Assembly (NCBI GenBank): GCA_930990975.1
Contig: CAKNRR010000004.1
Span: 81,196 to 145,195, forward strand
Source of the DNA: an uncultured Clostridia bacterium
GTDB taxonomy: Bacteria > Bacillota > Clostridia > Christensenellales > UBA1242
Direction: 5' to 3'
DNA length: 64,000 nucleotides
Positions 1 through 10,455 of the stretch are shown here, in pieces (the first letter of the stretch is position 1; every line of letters starts with the position of its first letter). The position numbers and the translations under genes are program-made. The notes under the pieces are model-generated. The model saw only the letters and a program-made list of their open reading frames with translations, did not search any database and was not told where the DNA came from.

Positions 1-1
1 A

Positions 2-304
2 GAAAAATATGATTATGCAGTGTCAAGAGCTGTTGCAAACTTGGCAACATTGTCCGAATATATGCTCCCCTATGTGAAAGTTGGCGGAAAAGCAATTATG
101 TATAAGGGAAACAAATTGCAAGATGAGTTGCAAGCTGGAGAAAATGCTATAAAAATTTTAGGTGGCGAAACTGAAAAGATTGAAAAATATTATTTAGCTG
201 AAGAAGAAAGCAATAGAGAGGTTTTGATAATCAAAAAGATTAAACCAACAAATAAAAAATATCCAAGAGGCAAAAATCTTCCTAAAACAAAGCCTTTGTG
301 CTAA
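2..304 (+). CDS. rsmG: RsmG (GidB), 16S rRNA m7G527 methyltransferase, C-terminal part
   Basis: The 5' end lies outside the window; the frame is open from base 2 and the visible 100 residues are the C-terminal part. RsmG methylates N7 of G527 in 16S rRNA using S-adenosylmethionine. The visible part contains the SRAVANL segment, the LPYVKVGGKAI strand and the basic tail ending KYPRGKNLPKTKPL, all typical of the RsmG C-terminus. An apparent GTG start at base 20 is an internal Val codon. In many Firmicutes rsmG lies beside parA/parB near oriC; here parAB is about 8 kb away and on the other strand. Confidence 0.9.
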   Translation, partial: EKYDYAVSRAVANLATLSEYMLPYVKVGGKAIMYKGNKLQDELQAGENAIKILGGETEKIEKYYLAEEESNREVLIIKKIKPTNKKYPRGKNLPKTKPLC

Positions 305-498
305 AAAATTATAAAAACATAGTTAAAAAACGAAAAAAATCAAAAATTTTAAAAAGAAATTTGAAAAAATGATAAGTCAAAAAAATATAGCAGCAATTTC
401 ATTATTTATTGTAATAGCAATTTTTAATAAAAACTAAAATAAATTGTGATTATAATTTTTTGAAACCAATATAAGAAACATCGATAGAAGAGGGATGA

Positions 499-1329
499 AT
501 GAAAATAGTTTCATATAACATAAATGGCATCAGGTCAGCAACAAAAGCGGGATTACTTGAATTTATAGACCAACTAGACGCTGATGTATATTGTTTCCAA
601 GAAGTGAGAGCAAACGAAACAATAACAAAACAAATTATTGAAGGTCAAGATGTTCAAATAAGTTTATTTGAAAGCGAAAAAAGCAAAAATCCTTTAGATA
701 GATATTATAAAATTTATAATTGTGGAGATATTGCTGGTTATGCTGGCACAATGATTTTAACAAAGATAAAGCCAAGTAAGATTTCATATGATATGAATGA
801 GTTTTGGCATGACAACGAGGGAAGAACGACAACAATATTTATAGATAATTTAGCAATAGTCAATGCTTACATACCAAATGGAAACTCAAGGTTAGAATTT
901 AAAATGAAGTATTTGGAAGCATTACTCAATTATCTAAAAAAATTAAAACAAAATCACACTGTTATTTGTGTCGGAGATTTTAATATTGCCCACAATGAAA
1001 TAGATTTAACAAACCCAAAAGAATGCAAAAATAAATCGGTGTTTTTGCCAATAGAACGGTCTATGTTTGATAAATTTATAGAAGCAGGATTTATTGATTG
1101 TTTTAGATATTTATATCCACAAAAAGAAGAATATTCATGGAGAAGTTATAAGTCGCGTCAAGTTACAGACATAAAACCAAATCGTAACTTTTGGAAATAT
1201 CGAATAGATTACATATTGCTTAGCAGTTTAAGCGGTCACAACATTAAAGAATGTGAAATGCCAGATTTGGTTTACAGTGATCATTTGCCAGTTATTGCAA
1301 CAATAGATAAAATTAATAACACCCAATGA
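499..1329 (+). CDS. xth: Exodeoxyribonuclease III / AP endonuclease
   Basis: 276 residues, normal for the ExoA/Xth exonuclease-endonuclease-phosphatase family, which cuts abasic sites in base-excision repair. Visible family motifs are the N-terminal MKIVSYNINGIRS, CFQEVRA (catalytic Glu), NAYIPNG, VGDFNIAH, the WRSY segment with RIDYILLS, and the C-terminal SDHLPV (catalytic Asp-His). The ATG is preceded by an AGAGGG ribosome site. A hairpin with a T-run follows the stop. It appears to be a single-gene unit. Confidence 0.93.
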   Translation: MKIVSYNINGIRSATKAGLLEFIDQLDADVYCFQEVRANETITKQIIEGQDVQISLFESEKSKNPLDRYYKIYNCGDIAGYAGTMILTKIKPSKISYDMNEFWHDNEGRTTTIFIDNLAIVNAYIPNGNSRLEFKMKYLEALLNYLKKLKQNHTVICVGDFNIAHNEIDLTNPKECKNKSVFLPIERSMFDKFIEAGFIDCFRYLYPQKEEYSWRSYKSRQVTDIKPNRNFWKYRIDYILLSSLSGHNIKECEMPDLVYSDHLPVIATIDKINNTQ

Positions 1330-1394
1330 CAAAATATAAAGTAAAAACATAATATAAGAGGAAAATAAACGCAAAATAAACAAAAAAACAAATA

Positions 1395-1431
1395 TAAAAA
1401 GCCACTAGCAAAAACTTGTGGTTTTTTATTT
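1395..1431 (+). terminator. Rho-independent terminator after exodeoxyribonuclease III
   Basis: An AAAAGCCAC arm pairs with GTGGTTTTT (one G-T pair) and is followed by a T-rich tract, about 65 bp after the stop codon. Confidence 0.7.
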
Positions 1432-2066
1432 ATGTTTTAAGGTTCTGTTCTATGCAACGAAAATTTATTTAATTTTATAAAAAAACACATTTTCGCAGCA
1501 ATGGCTTTGTATAATATAATAATTGAAACATCTTAATTATTTTAAACTAATAGTCCAAAATCGCCATAAATTAAAGCTTATTGTCTTAAGATAATCGACT
1601 ATAAAAAAAATATCAATTTTTACACTCCCCTTAATCTTTATTTATTATATAGATTTCATTATAGTTATCATGATGTCCGAGAACTCACTATTTTTAAATA
1701 TGTTTTAGCCGCGAAAAGTATATCATGCAAGCCTACAAATACATCTTTTAAACGATGATAAATTATAGAACACATTATTTCAAATTGTTAAAATTCTTGA
1801 AAAATCTGCGATTTTTAATAAAAGACAGTATAAAAGATGATGATTCCTTTAAAAAATTAAAAGACTGTAAAATTTAGAAAGATTAATTCAACTAAAAAGA
1901 TTTTTTTATAACCTCATGAAACACAGAGCTTTTTAATAATAAAAAGTAGTCATTTTCTAAAGACTACTTTTAAATTTTGTGTTTTAACTAAATTTAGATT
2001 AACATTAAACGGGTTATATATTTTATCAAGGATATAGTATATGTTTTAAGATTTAAACTAAAGTTT
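1432..2066. other. Gene-poor AT-rich stretch
   Basis: No convincing coding sequence is seen on either strand. A hairpin at 1942-1971 (AAAAGTAGTC pairing with GACTACTTTT) looks like an intrinsic terminator and lies about 95 bp past the stop of the minus-strand gene at 2067-2732. Nothing else was recognised. Confidence 0.5.
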
Positions 2067-2732
2067 TTATGTCAAATGAGATAGAAGCTCTTTTTTGATT
2101 TTCTTTTGCTCTTCATTTTCAGAATTCTCTTCAATATTTTTTTCACCTAAACCATTTATGTTATCAGAGTCATTTTCTTCATTATTGGAGTCTTTATTGG
2201 AATCATTGTTGTCTTCACTTACTATTTCAATTGTTTGAATTTCTTGTGACTCCAGTTCGACCTCAACATTATCTTCTTTTTCTATAGATATAGTGGATAT
2301 AAAATCATATAGATCGTCAAAATTGTTTTCCAATTCAAGATAATAACATCTTCCTTCATATCTTCCATCATTTCCACGAATAATGTTGACCCCATAAGAG
2401 TTTTTATCTATTTTCATCAAAAGTTCATCAAATGGCATTTGGGATTTATAGATTGTTTGTTCAAATTTGAATCTAAGCCATATTCCCGATTTCATCTCTT
2501 TAATAGTAAGATCATGAATACTTACTCCGTATGCAGGCATTTGTCTTGAATTTTCAAGAGCATCACTAAACAGGTTTTCAAATTTTTCAAATTCATCATT
2601 GCTTAAATTTACAAGCTCTCCATTATTATAGATTTCGACAGCTTTTACTTGGTCAAAAAGGTCTGGTAATACATTCGCATGAAAACAGAAAAGAACAGGA
2701 AAGATCATTAAAAAATAAAGTAATTTATACAT
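2067..2732 (-). CDS. Predicted exported protein with acidic tail, unknown function
   Basis: 221 residues. The first 20 or so residues form a hydrophobic export signal (LLYFLMIFPVLFCFHANVLP) with no lipobox, so the protein is probably secreted or membrane-anchored. Residues about 25-155 form a mixed alpha/beta region with no motif that I recognise. The last 65 residues are low-complexity and rich in Asp, Glu, Asn and Ser. The ATG has a good AAAGGAGC ribosome site. It stands alone between gene-poor stretches. Confidence 0.6.
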   Translation of the reverse strand: MYKLLYFLMIFPVLFCFHANVLPDLFDQVKAVEIYNNGELVNLSNDEFEKFENLFSDALENSRQMPAYGVSIHDLTIKEMKSGIWLRFKFEQTIYKSQMPFDELLMKIDKNSYGVNIIRGNDGRYEGRCYYLELENNFDDLYDFISTISIEKEDNVEVELESQEIQTIEIVSEDNNDSNKDSNNEENDSDNINGLGEKNIEENSENEEQKKIKKELLSHLT

Positions 2733-3567
2733 AATAAAAGCTCCTTTTTTCTAGTTTGAATATAAAAGAGGTTATTATTCACTATTTTTTAATGATTTTT
2801 TATAGTTTTTTGACTTTTATTGTCATAAAAACTAAAAGTATAGAAAATTGTAACTATCTCAAATATATAGATACAAACAATTATCAAGAATATGAATTTA
2901 TAAATATTGCATAAGCAAATTGTGTTGATTAATTTGTTTCCATTCAGTCTTTTTTTTGTTTGACAGTTTGGCAGATTAAAGCAAAGTTTCCAAAATGTTC
3001 CATTATGTTATATAAAGAATTGAAACTGTTTCATTAAATTTAAAGAAATTAAATGTTTTTAAGAAAGAACATGAAATTTATCGTAAAATGCAAAAATTTT
3101 AGTTATTTTAACGAAAATGCAATAAAAATATTGAAAAAGTCAGATATTTTCAATAAAAAGTCAATATTTGTTTTAAAGTTGTTTATATAAATATGATTAC
3201 ATAACAAGCTGGAGTCGAATGTTCAAGCTTAATCTAGTTAGTTATTTATTTCAAATATTGATTGTTATTAAACCAATATGAGAACAATTTTTGCAATATA
3301 AAAATCAAACTTACAAAAAACACAAGACAAGATTTATTTCCAATATTTAAGCTTAAGAAAATTATTAAAAGTATGAACAAGTTTCATTGCATTGCATGTA
3401 TAATTCATTTCAAATATTTTGAGCATTTTTAATAAAATATTATAAAGATTAAATCTTTTTCATGAACATTTCTCCCTATTAAAAACATCACGTCTTTATA
3501 AAACATTAAATTATACTTTGGGAAACCAAAGGTTTGACAAAAAAGAATAAAATATGATTATGTAACC
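2733..3567. other. Gene-poor AT-rich stretch
   Basis: About 835 bp with no supported reading frame, RNA gene or repeat on either strand. The leftmost 100 bp should hold the promoter of the exported protein on the minus strand, but no strong promoter is evident. Confidence 0.45.
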
Positions 3568-3876
3568 TTATCCTACAATATTATTTTCGCGTTCTATTCT
3601 GCGTCGAGCTTCCTGGTATTTCTCTATAGTTTCCAATAAATACCTCTCTTTGCCCCTAGCATCTAGCTTTAATAGTTTGTTATCATCCATTAAGCGCTTA
3701 AGAGGATTACAAACATAGGTATCTTCATTCATTATTTCTTTAACTTTATTATAAAAATTCTCATCGTTGTTATTAATTATTTTTACATCTACCCCGCAAT
3801 ATGTATTTCGAAGGTTTTTGTTTATCATTCTATTTTTAGCTTTCAAAGCCAAAGCTTTTAATAAATCGTTTTTCAT
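3568..3876 (-). CDS. Small hypothetical protein
   Basis: 102 residues, basic, with an AAGGAGATAGTATA ribosome site before the ATG. No signal peptide or membrane segment. The C-terminal half (PLKRLMDDNKLLKLDARGKE, then an amphipathic helix with RRRIE) resembles, in order and spacing, the C-terminal part of the divergently transcribed small protein at 4165-4443: a Pro-Lys-Leu start, a short Leu-Lys-Leu block, then a KERY/KQQY helix. I read the two as distant relatives, but function is unknown. Confidence 0.55.
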   Translation of the reverse strand: MKNDLLKALALKAKNRMINKNLRNTYCGVDVKIINNNDENFYNKVKEIMNEDTYVCNPLKRLMDDNKLLKLDARGKERYLLETIEKYQEARRRIERENNIVG

Positions 3877-4164
3877 TATACTATCTCCTTAAAATTTTAT
3901 ATTATTTTCTCACACAGAAAACACTACAATTATACTTTGTTTTTATATTATTTGAAAGTAAAATAATTTGTTATTTAGTTGTTTTATGTCGAAATGTGTA
4001 ATAAAATTTAAGAAAGATTTTTAATTACAAAAATAGTTATTTTTATATAACTAAATTATTTTAAAATATAATAAATTTCGACAATATTTAATAATTATTT
4101 TTTATGATATATTTTATAAATTTGATATAATAAATATGAAATTTTATTAAAAGGAGGAGGGGCG

Positions 4165-4443
4165 ATGTTGAATTTTTTAAATAGCATAATAGAACGATTT
4201 AGACCAGAACAACAGGATATTTCTACTATAAATTTCTTTAAGAATTATGAAGAACAAAACAAATTTATTTCATCTATTAACGAAGATAATTATTTGCAAT
4301 TTCCTAAAAAATTGTTAAATATAGAAATTTTAAAACATTTAAATGAAGAAGCGAAGCAACAATATATCAAGCGTTCAGTACAAGTGTATTATGAAATTAT
4401 TGAATGTATAAAGAATGATACACCTATTTATAAAAGATATTAA
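4165..4443 (+). CDS. Small hypothetical protein, possible relative of the 3568-3876 product
   Basis: 92 residues with a strong AAGGAGGAGG ribosome site close to the ATG. The N-terminal half is polar; the second half (FPKKLLNIEILKHLNEEAKQ, then QYIKRSVQVYY) is helical and parallels the C-terminal part of the divergent small gene. There is no export signal. A terminator hairpin follows 45 bp downstream, which supports a real, single-gene transcript. Confidence 0.55.
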   Translation: MLNFLNSIIERFRPEQQDISTINFFKNYEEQNKFISSINEDNYLQFPKKLLNIEILKHLNEEAKQQYIKRSVQVYYEIIECIKNDTPIYKRY

Positions 4444-4488
4444 TATTTGGCAATTATTGAGAAAATATATTTAATTTATCTTATTTTT

Positions 4489-4512
4489 AACACCTATATG
4501 GGTGTTTTTTTT
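4489..4512 (+). terminator. Terminator after small gene 4165-4443
   Basis: AACACC pairs with GGTGTT across a TATATG loop and is followed by a T-run. Confidence 0.65.
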
Positions 4513-6371
4513 ATTGCTTATAATTGTTAGTTGCGAATTTCTTAAGGAAAGCAAACTAAACTTAATATAATACTTTGTTTTTATAAATTCATTTTTTTGT
4601 ATTAAAATGATTCAAAAGTTCTTAATAAAACTACTATACTTGCTGGTTTTGTTTTTATAAAAAGATGCTAAAGTCGTGTCACAAATTATAATGGTTTTTA
4701 TGAATACATTATGATGATCTTTGTTTTTTAGAATTTTCTATATGATATAAATAGTGATTAATAAATATTATTATAGATAATCAGTTGATAGTTGGTTGGA
4801 TTTTAGTGTGTCGCTATTAAATGTAATTTTTTGTTTTAAAATTTAAGGACTTGTTTAATATTAAAACATCACATTATGTTTAAATGTTATATAAACACAT
4901 AGTTATAAAATATAATTTTGCTCGACATTTTTATTAATTATTTATGGCTATGGTATTTATTAGAACAAATAAAATAATTTAAAAATATAATATAAATTTA
5001 TAAAATAAAGTTTATTTTACGATAATAAAGTTATAATAAAATAACTATGCATTTTAAATAAACTTGATTATAATATTTAAATTAATTATAAAGAACAAGA
5101 TAGCAGAATATGTTTATTGTGCAAAATGCTATCAAGAGTGTTATCATAATTTGTTATAGTAGTATATTGGATTGAATTATTTCGATATTTTTTATTGTAG
5201 ATTAAGAATGATGTGTGATTTTTTAATCAAACATATAATATAAATAATATTTAAAACGTTCAAGGTCTTAAAATTGTTTAAGGGTTATATTTATAGATAT
5301 TTATATAATAAAAGCTTGTTGTTGATAGCATGAGAAGTTTTTATAATGTTAAGAACTTTGTGATATATAAATATTTAATTTATCAAGCTAATTAATATAA
5401 TTTAAAAAATCTTCTAAAAAATTATTGAATAAAAAATAATAAACTAAATTGCAACAAATATTTTCGAATACAGAATAACGCAACTTTATCTTCTATACAA
5501 TAAAAAATCATTCAGTTTGTGGTTTAAAAGAAGCGTGATTTGATAACATGATAATCACATGAATGTAATTATATTCAAACTATTTTGATAACAAATTCCT
5601 TATTTAATTAATTGTCAATAATTTGATATTTACTTATATCTGAAGAGTTAAGTTTAAATATAATGAAAGATCAATTTTTAAAAGATGTTGTGTTGTTCAT
5701 TTATGTATTGAGTATATAAATATTAGCTACAAGCTTTTAAGAAGAATTTGTAATATACAGTTTATGTAACAGATTCTTAATTATAAGAGCTGCTTAATTA
5801 ATTCAAGTAAAAAACTAAATTTTAAAAATGAATAATCGCATGGATACATTTTGGTAAATTTAATGATACAAACATAAAACTGCAGTTTATTAATTTAGTT
5901 TTTATACATATTGTTTAGAACAATAATTACATGCGTTTTGAATCATTTGTGATAACAATCCTAGTGCACAACGATTTTTATGATATTTGTATCAAATCAG
6001 CAAAAATTATTTTAATCAATTTATACTATTTAAGCTATATTAAGTTAATAATATAAAAACCAATCAAAGCTTAGTCTTTAATGACATATAATATAAAATA
6101 ATATGTAATGTAAAATGACATATGATATAATAATGTAAAACTATTTTATAAGGGCAATAACCTTTATTTTATATTACAAAGCCAATGTTGCTGAAGATTA
6201 ACTATATTTGTTATAATTAAATATCACATTGTTTTTTAATAATTCTGACTAACAGATAATCAGATATAAAAACATGTAGTGAATTTAATTAAAGCTGCTA
6301 CATATACTTTTTATAGTGCTTTAACAAAAACACGCCAAAATATACAATATTTAGGCTTATATAATTACAAA

Positions 6372-6387
6372 TGTTTCACGTGAAACA
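6372..6387. promoter_or_regulatory. parS: parS centromere site 1
   Basis: Exact match to the B. subtilis-type consensus TGTTTCACGTGAAACA, bound by ParB/Spo0J to load the partition complex. The dyad extends outward into a 28-bp perfect palindrome (6366-6393). The site lies in non-coding DNA 2.3 kb beyond the 3' end of parB. Confidence 0.95.
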
Positions 6388-6500
6388 TTTGTAGATAAAT
6401 TATTTGACGGAATATTGATTTAAAAACCATAATTATATTGTTTATATTCCCGAGTATTTTATTAAATATTATACTTTTTAAATATCTGAATTATATAAAT

Positions 6501-6516
6501 TGTTTCACGTGAAACA
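6501..6516. promoter_or_regulatory. parS: parS centromere site 2
   Basis: A second exact TGTTTCACGTGAAACA, 129 bp (start to start) from site 1. The palindrome extends to 24 bp (6497-6520). Two perfect sites this close suggest a strong ParB nucleation point. Confidence 0.95.
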
Positions 6517-7304
6517 ATTTGTATTGATATAACTGAATTATAGCAATAATGCAAATTAAATTTTAACAATTTAAAAATCTTTAATATCAAGAAAATGGTT
6601 TTTATAAGAAGTTTAATAATAAAATAAAATATTTTAGCTGTTTTTCTTGTAAAAAATAAATGCAGTGCTTTAAAAATTAAAAAAAATATTAATAATTCAT
6701 CTTATTTTTCTTTTGCTTGTTGAGTTCGCATATATTTTTATATTTTTATTTTTTTATAATTAAATTTATTTTTTGATAATGAAAGATTCAATAATATTAA
6801 ATTATTAAATATTTTAGTTTAATAAGCTCATGTCATGTAAAAATTTATTTGATGTGTGTATGATATAGTTGAAATATTAAATTATTAAAATTGTTATTGA
6901 TATTTTAGATTATATAATAATAAATCTAGATATATTGTGTTATATTTATTTTAAACTGATCAATTTAGATTAGAAATTGCAAATAACTTTTTAAATATAT
7001 TGACAATGGAATATAAAATTACTTTTTTAGATTGATGTTATTATTAATAAAATTAATTGTGTGAAAAGTTGTTATTTAATTTATTTAGACTAAAAATTTT
7101 TTATAAATATTGTTTTGCACTTTATTTATTATTGCATAGTGCATTTAAAAATTACAGTGCAATTGTTAAATTAATTTTATAGCACTATTAACAATGATAG
7201 TGCTGTAAATTGTGCACCTAAAGATTTAAAAACATGAAATTTATTTACAAAATGTGTTTGGAAAAGAATTCCTTATATGATATAATAAACATGGAGGTTT
7301 TAAA

Positions 7305-7847
7305 ATGAAAGAATTAAAAGGTACAAAAACAGAAAAGAATTTAATGGAAGCATTTGCTGGTGAAAGCCAAGCAAGAAATAAATATACATATTATGCATCA
7401 AAGGCTAAGAAAGATGGATTTGAGCAGATTGCAAGTATATTTGAAGAAACAGCTAACAATGAAAAAGAACATGCTAAAATGTGGTTTAAAGCTTTACATA
7501 ATGGAGCTGTTCCTGGTACATTAGAAAATTTGATTGATGCTGCTGCTGGAGAACATGGTGAATGGACTGATATGTATGCTAGAATGGCAAAAGAAGCAAG
7601 AGAAGAAGGTTTTGATGAAATCGCATTCAAGTTTGAAGAAGTTGGTAAAATTGAAAAAAGACATGAAGAAAGATACAATAAACTTGCAGAACTTGTTAGA
7701 GAAGGAAAAGTATTCAAAAAGACTGAAAAGAGAGTTTGGATTTGCAGAAACTGCGGACATATCTATGTTGGAGATCAAGCACCTGCAAAATGCCCTGTTT
7801 GCGATCACCCAGAATCATACTTTGAACTTTTTGTTGAAGAATTTTAG
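7305..7847 (+). CDS. rbr: Rubrerythrin
   Basis: 180 residues. The N-terminal part is a ferritin-like four-helix di-iron domain (Glu/His ligands in FAGESQARNKY, ETANNEKEHAKMW, FEEVGKIEKRHEERY) and the C-terminal part is a rubredoxin-like domain with two Cys-x2-Cys knuckles (CRNCGH and CPVCDH). Rubrerythrins reduce hydrogen peroxide with electrons from rubredoxin or NADH in anaerobes. The ribosome site is GGAGG just before the ATG, with a TATAAT box a few bases further upstream. A strong terminator follows directly, so it is monocistronic. Confidence 0.96.
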   Translation: MKELKGTKTEKNLMEAFAGESQARNKYTYYASKAKKDGFEQIASIFEETANNEKEHAKMWFKALHNGAVPGTLENLIDAAAGEHGEWTDMYARMAKEAREEGFDEIAFKFEEVGKIEKRHEERYNKLAELVREGKVFKKTEKRVWICRNCGHIYVGDQAPAKCPVCDHPESYFELFVEEF

Positions 7848-7854
7848 TATTGAT

Positions 7855-7884
7855 AAAAAGCATGTTGCATCAACATGCTTTTTT
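7855..7884 (+). terminator. Terminator after rubrerythrin
   Basis: A 13-bp perfect stem (AAAAAGCATGTTG, loop CAT) runs into a T-run 7 bp after the stop codon. Confidence 0.88.
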
Positions 7885-7885
7885 G

Positions 7886-8525
7886 ATATATATCTATCTG
7901 TGCTACAGAAGATAAAAACTGTATAAATAGTTTGTATCAAAGATAATTAAAAGGTCTTGAAAAGTAAAATCTAAGGATTAATCTATAAATATCATTTTAC
8001 TTTTAATAGCGCTAAATAAAAACTATTTGCTTGTGGTTATCAATTTTGTTTTTTATGTGTTTGTTATCGTTATCAGCATTATTTTTTATTTGAACGAGGC
8101 TTAATATAAGATAATGTATTTTGATTAATTATATTTATTGCTAGGAGATTTTTATAAATAATTGAGTTATTTGTAGGCAGGTATTTATAAAGCCTAAAGG
8201 TGTTTTTTGATAAGAATAAATGAATAATTTCATTTATATAAAAAAGTGTTTTGGCTTTTTATTGTAAAGCTTTTGGTCTAAAAGTCTGGTATTATGTATA
8301 AGAATATCAAAGTTTTTAAAGGCTTGCTCAATTGTTTTTATATATTTACTTTATAAAGTCTGGTATAAGTCTTGTAGTAAAAAAATAATTGTATTTGATC
8401 ATGTTACATTTTTATGCAAAATACAATAGTTATGATTTAATAATTATATATAATATATATGGCATTTATAATCTATTTTAATTATTATGAATTGAGAAAA
8501 TGTTTTTAAGAATATAAGTAAAATA
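7886..8525. other. Non-coding AT-rich stretch between rubrerythrin and parB
   Basis: About 640 bp without a supported gene on either strand. It is bounded by the terminators of the two convergent units. Confidence 0.5.
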
Positions 8526-8559
8526 AAAAAGTGTGCCTAGATTGTTTGGTACACTTTTT
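8526..8559 (-). terminator. Terminator of the parAB operon
   Basis: A 12-bp stem with one G-T pair (AAAAAGTGTGCC with GGTACACTTTTT) and a 10-nt loop, about 95 bp past the parB stop on the minus strand. Confidence 0.7.
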
Positions 8560-8654
8560 ATTTGTTTTTATTTTTGTTTATTTTTTTCGAATATAATTGA
8601 TTTAAATTTTTGCTATTTGGTTTATGGTTATTATTGTTTGATTTATTTATATAT

Positions 8655-9635
8655 TTAGCCGTTAGGATGGCGTTTGTTATAATTTCTAAGGTCGCCCAAT
8701 GTGATTTCCTTTTTCTTAAGAAGTTCAATCATATCAGCAAGGCGATCTAAATCATCGCGTGAATAATAATCAATATATATTCTTCCTTTATTATCATTGC
8801 CTATTGCTGAAACCTTGGTTGCAAACACGCGTTGCATTTCATTGATAAGTTCTTTAAGTTCCAATGATTGTTCTTTAACTTTTGTGCTTGCATTTTTGGG
8901 TGGGTATAGATAGTTTTTAACTGCCTTTTCAAGATCTCTTACTGACATCTTTCCATCAGCTGCTTGTTTTGCAAGTTTTAATTGTTGTGCAGTGTCATCA
9001 ATAACAACTAGGCTTCTTGCATGTCCGCTTGATAATCTTCCGTCTTCTATCATTTTTATAACATCAGGATAAAGTGACAAAAGTCTTAATGTGTTTGCAA
9101 CAGATGAACGGCTTTTTCCGATTCTGTCAGAAACAGTTTCTTGAGTGAGGTTGTATTCATCCATAAGTTGTTTGATTGCTCTTGCAGCTTCAATAGGGTT
9201 TAGGTCTTCGCGTTGCAAGTTTTCAATAATTGATATTTCTTTGATTTGTTTTTCTGTGTAGTTTTTGATAACAACAGGGACTTTTTCAAGACCAGCCATA
9301 TTAGAAGCACGCCATCTTCTTTCACCGGCAATAATCATATATTTCCCATCTTCGCCCTTATTTACAACAAGCGGTTGGATGACACCATGAAGTTTTACTG
9401 AGCTTGCAAGTTCTTGCAAAGCCTCTTCATCGAAATGTTTTCTTGGCTGATTTGGATTTGGATATATTTTATGAATGTCAAGTTCTGTAACTCCACTATT
9501 ATTAGAAGAAGACGAAGTATTATTTACACTTTTAGGGGTTTCTTTTTGATTATTTGACATATTTTCATTATTCTCTTCATCGTAAAGCCCAAAAAGTGAT
9601 TCAAGACCGCGCCCTAAGCTTTTCTTTTTATCCAT
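8655..9635 (-). CDS. parB: ParB/Spo0J chromosome partitioning protein
   Basis: 326 residues. The protein starts with the MDKKKSLGRGLESLFG segment that binds ParA, followed by a linker, the ParB/Srx CTPase domain (IYPNPNQPRKHFDEE, then the GERRWRA motif and ENLQREDLNPIE), a KorB-type helix-turn-helix (LTQETVSDRIGKSRSSVANT) and a C-terminal dimerisation region. ParB loads at parS, slides as a CTP-bound clamp and recruits SMC. Two perfect parS sites lie about 2.1-2.3 kb away. The ATG overlaps the parA stop by 8 bp, so translation is probably coupled. Confidence 0.97.
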   Translation of the reverse strand: MDKKKSLGRGLESLFGLYDEENNENMSNNQKETPKSVNNTSSSSNNSGVTELDIHKIYPNPNQPRKHFDEEALQELASSVKLHGVIQPLVVNKGEDGKYMIIAGERRWRASNMAGLEKVPVVIKNYTEKQIKEISIIENLQREDLNPIEAARAIKQLMDEYNLTQETVSDRIGKSRSSVANTLRLLSLYPDVIKMIEDGRLSSGHARSLVVIDDTAQQLKLAKQAADGKMSVRDLEKAVKNYLYPPKNASTKVKEQSLELKELINEMQRVFATKVSAIGNDNKGRIYIDYYSRDDLDRLADMIELLKKKEITLGDLRNYNKRHPNG

Positions 9636-10455
9636 CGTTTCTCACCTCTCTTAATTTAATTTTTGTATCTTTGGTTATTGTATTATATTTCACTTTATTT
9701 CTATCTAGGAATTCTTCTGCCAAGCTCATATATGCTTCAGCGCCTTTTGAAGAAGGCTCATAAACAAGGATAGGCTCTCCATGACTTGGAGCTTCAGCCA
9801 ATCTTATATTACGAGGGATGTATGTAAAGAATACTCGTTTTCCAAAGAACTTTAAGATTTCATCGCTGACTTGTGTTGTTAAGTTGGAACGCTTATCTTT
9901 CATAGTCATAACAACACCTTCAATATCAATAGAAGGATTGAGATGGTATTTGATAAGTTTTATTGTGTTCATAAGTTGAGTCAAACCTTCAAGTGCGAAG
10001 AATTCGCATTGAATAGGAATAACAACACTGTCACTTGCAGTCAAGGCATTGACTGTAATCAGTCCAAGAGAAGGTGGACAGTCAATCATGATGAAATCAT
10101 AATTGTTTTTGATAGGTTCCAAAATGCCTTTGATAATTTTTTCTCTTTGTGGCATTTGGACCATTTCAATTTCAGCACCTGCTAAGTCGACTGTAGAAGG
10201 GATGATATCCAGATTTTCAACAATGGTAGGTTTTATAACATCTTCAATATTTGTGTCACCAGAAATTAAGTCGTAAATTGTTTTCAAATCTTTCTCTTTT
10301 TCAATTCCAAGTCCGCTTGTAGCATTTCCTTGTGGGTCAAGGTCAAGGACCAAAACTTTTTTCCCCATAGCAGAAACATAAGCAGCCAAATTGATACAAG
10401 TGGTAGTTTTGCCTACTCCTCCCTTTTGATTTGCAAAAGATATAATTTTTCCCAT
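9628..10455 (-). CDS. parA: ParA/Soj chromosome partitioning ATPase
   Basis: 275 residues. It opens with the deviant Walker A motif KGGVGKTTT (ANQKGGVGKTT), followed by LDLDPQGNA and the Walker B strand FIMIDCPPSLG, all diagnostic of the ParA/Soj/MinD class. ATP-bound ParA dimerises on DNA and is stimulated by ParB to move or release origins; in Firmicutes it also controls DnaA. It is the first gene of a parA-parB operon. An AGAGGTC ribosome site precedes the ATG. Confidence 0.97.
   Translation of the reverse strand: MGKIISFANQKGGVGKTTTCINLAAYVSAMGKKVLVLDLDPQGNATSGLGIEKEKDLKTIYDLISGDTNIEDVIKPTIVENLDIIPSTVDLAGAEIEMVQMPQREKIIKGILEPIKNNYDFIMIDCPPSLGLITVNALTASDSVVIPIQCEFFALEGLTQLMNTIKLIKYHLNPSIDIEGVVMTMKDKRSNLTTQVSDEILKFFGKRVFFTYIPRNIRLAEAPSHGEPILVYEPSSKGAEAYMSLAEEFLDRNKVKYNTITKDTKIKLREVRNDG

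Larger units (their letters stand above)
4513..7304. other. 2.8-kb non-coding AT-rich region carrying two parS sites
   Basis: No supported gene is seen on either strand. The sequence is very AT-rich with many stops in all frames. Its only recognisable elements are two perfect ParB-binding palindromes at 6372-6387 and 6501-6516. I looked for clustered DnaA boxes (TTATCCACA and close variants) and saw none, so an origin of replication is not supported by motif, although the parS sites and nearby rsmG and parAB indicate an origin-proximal position. Confidence 0.6.

Noticed and set aside
4513..7304. Replication origin
   Set aside because: The region is AT-rich, gene-free and has parS sites, but I found no clustered DnaA boxes and dnaA, dnaN and rnpA are not in the window. 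Only skew or marker frequency could decide.
7391..7926. Long frames on both strands over rubrerythrin
   Set aside because: They lack ribosome sites and overlap a clearly conserved gene in other frames.
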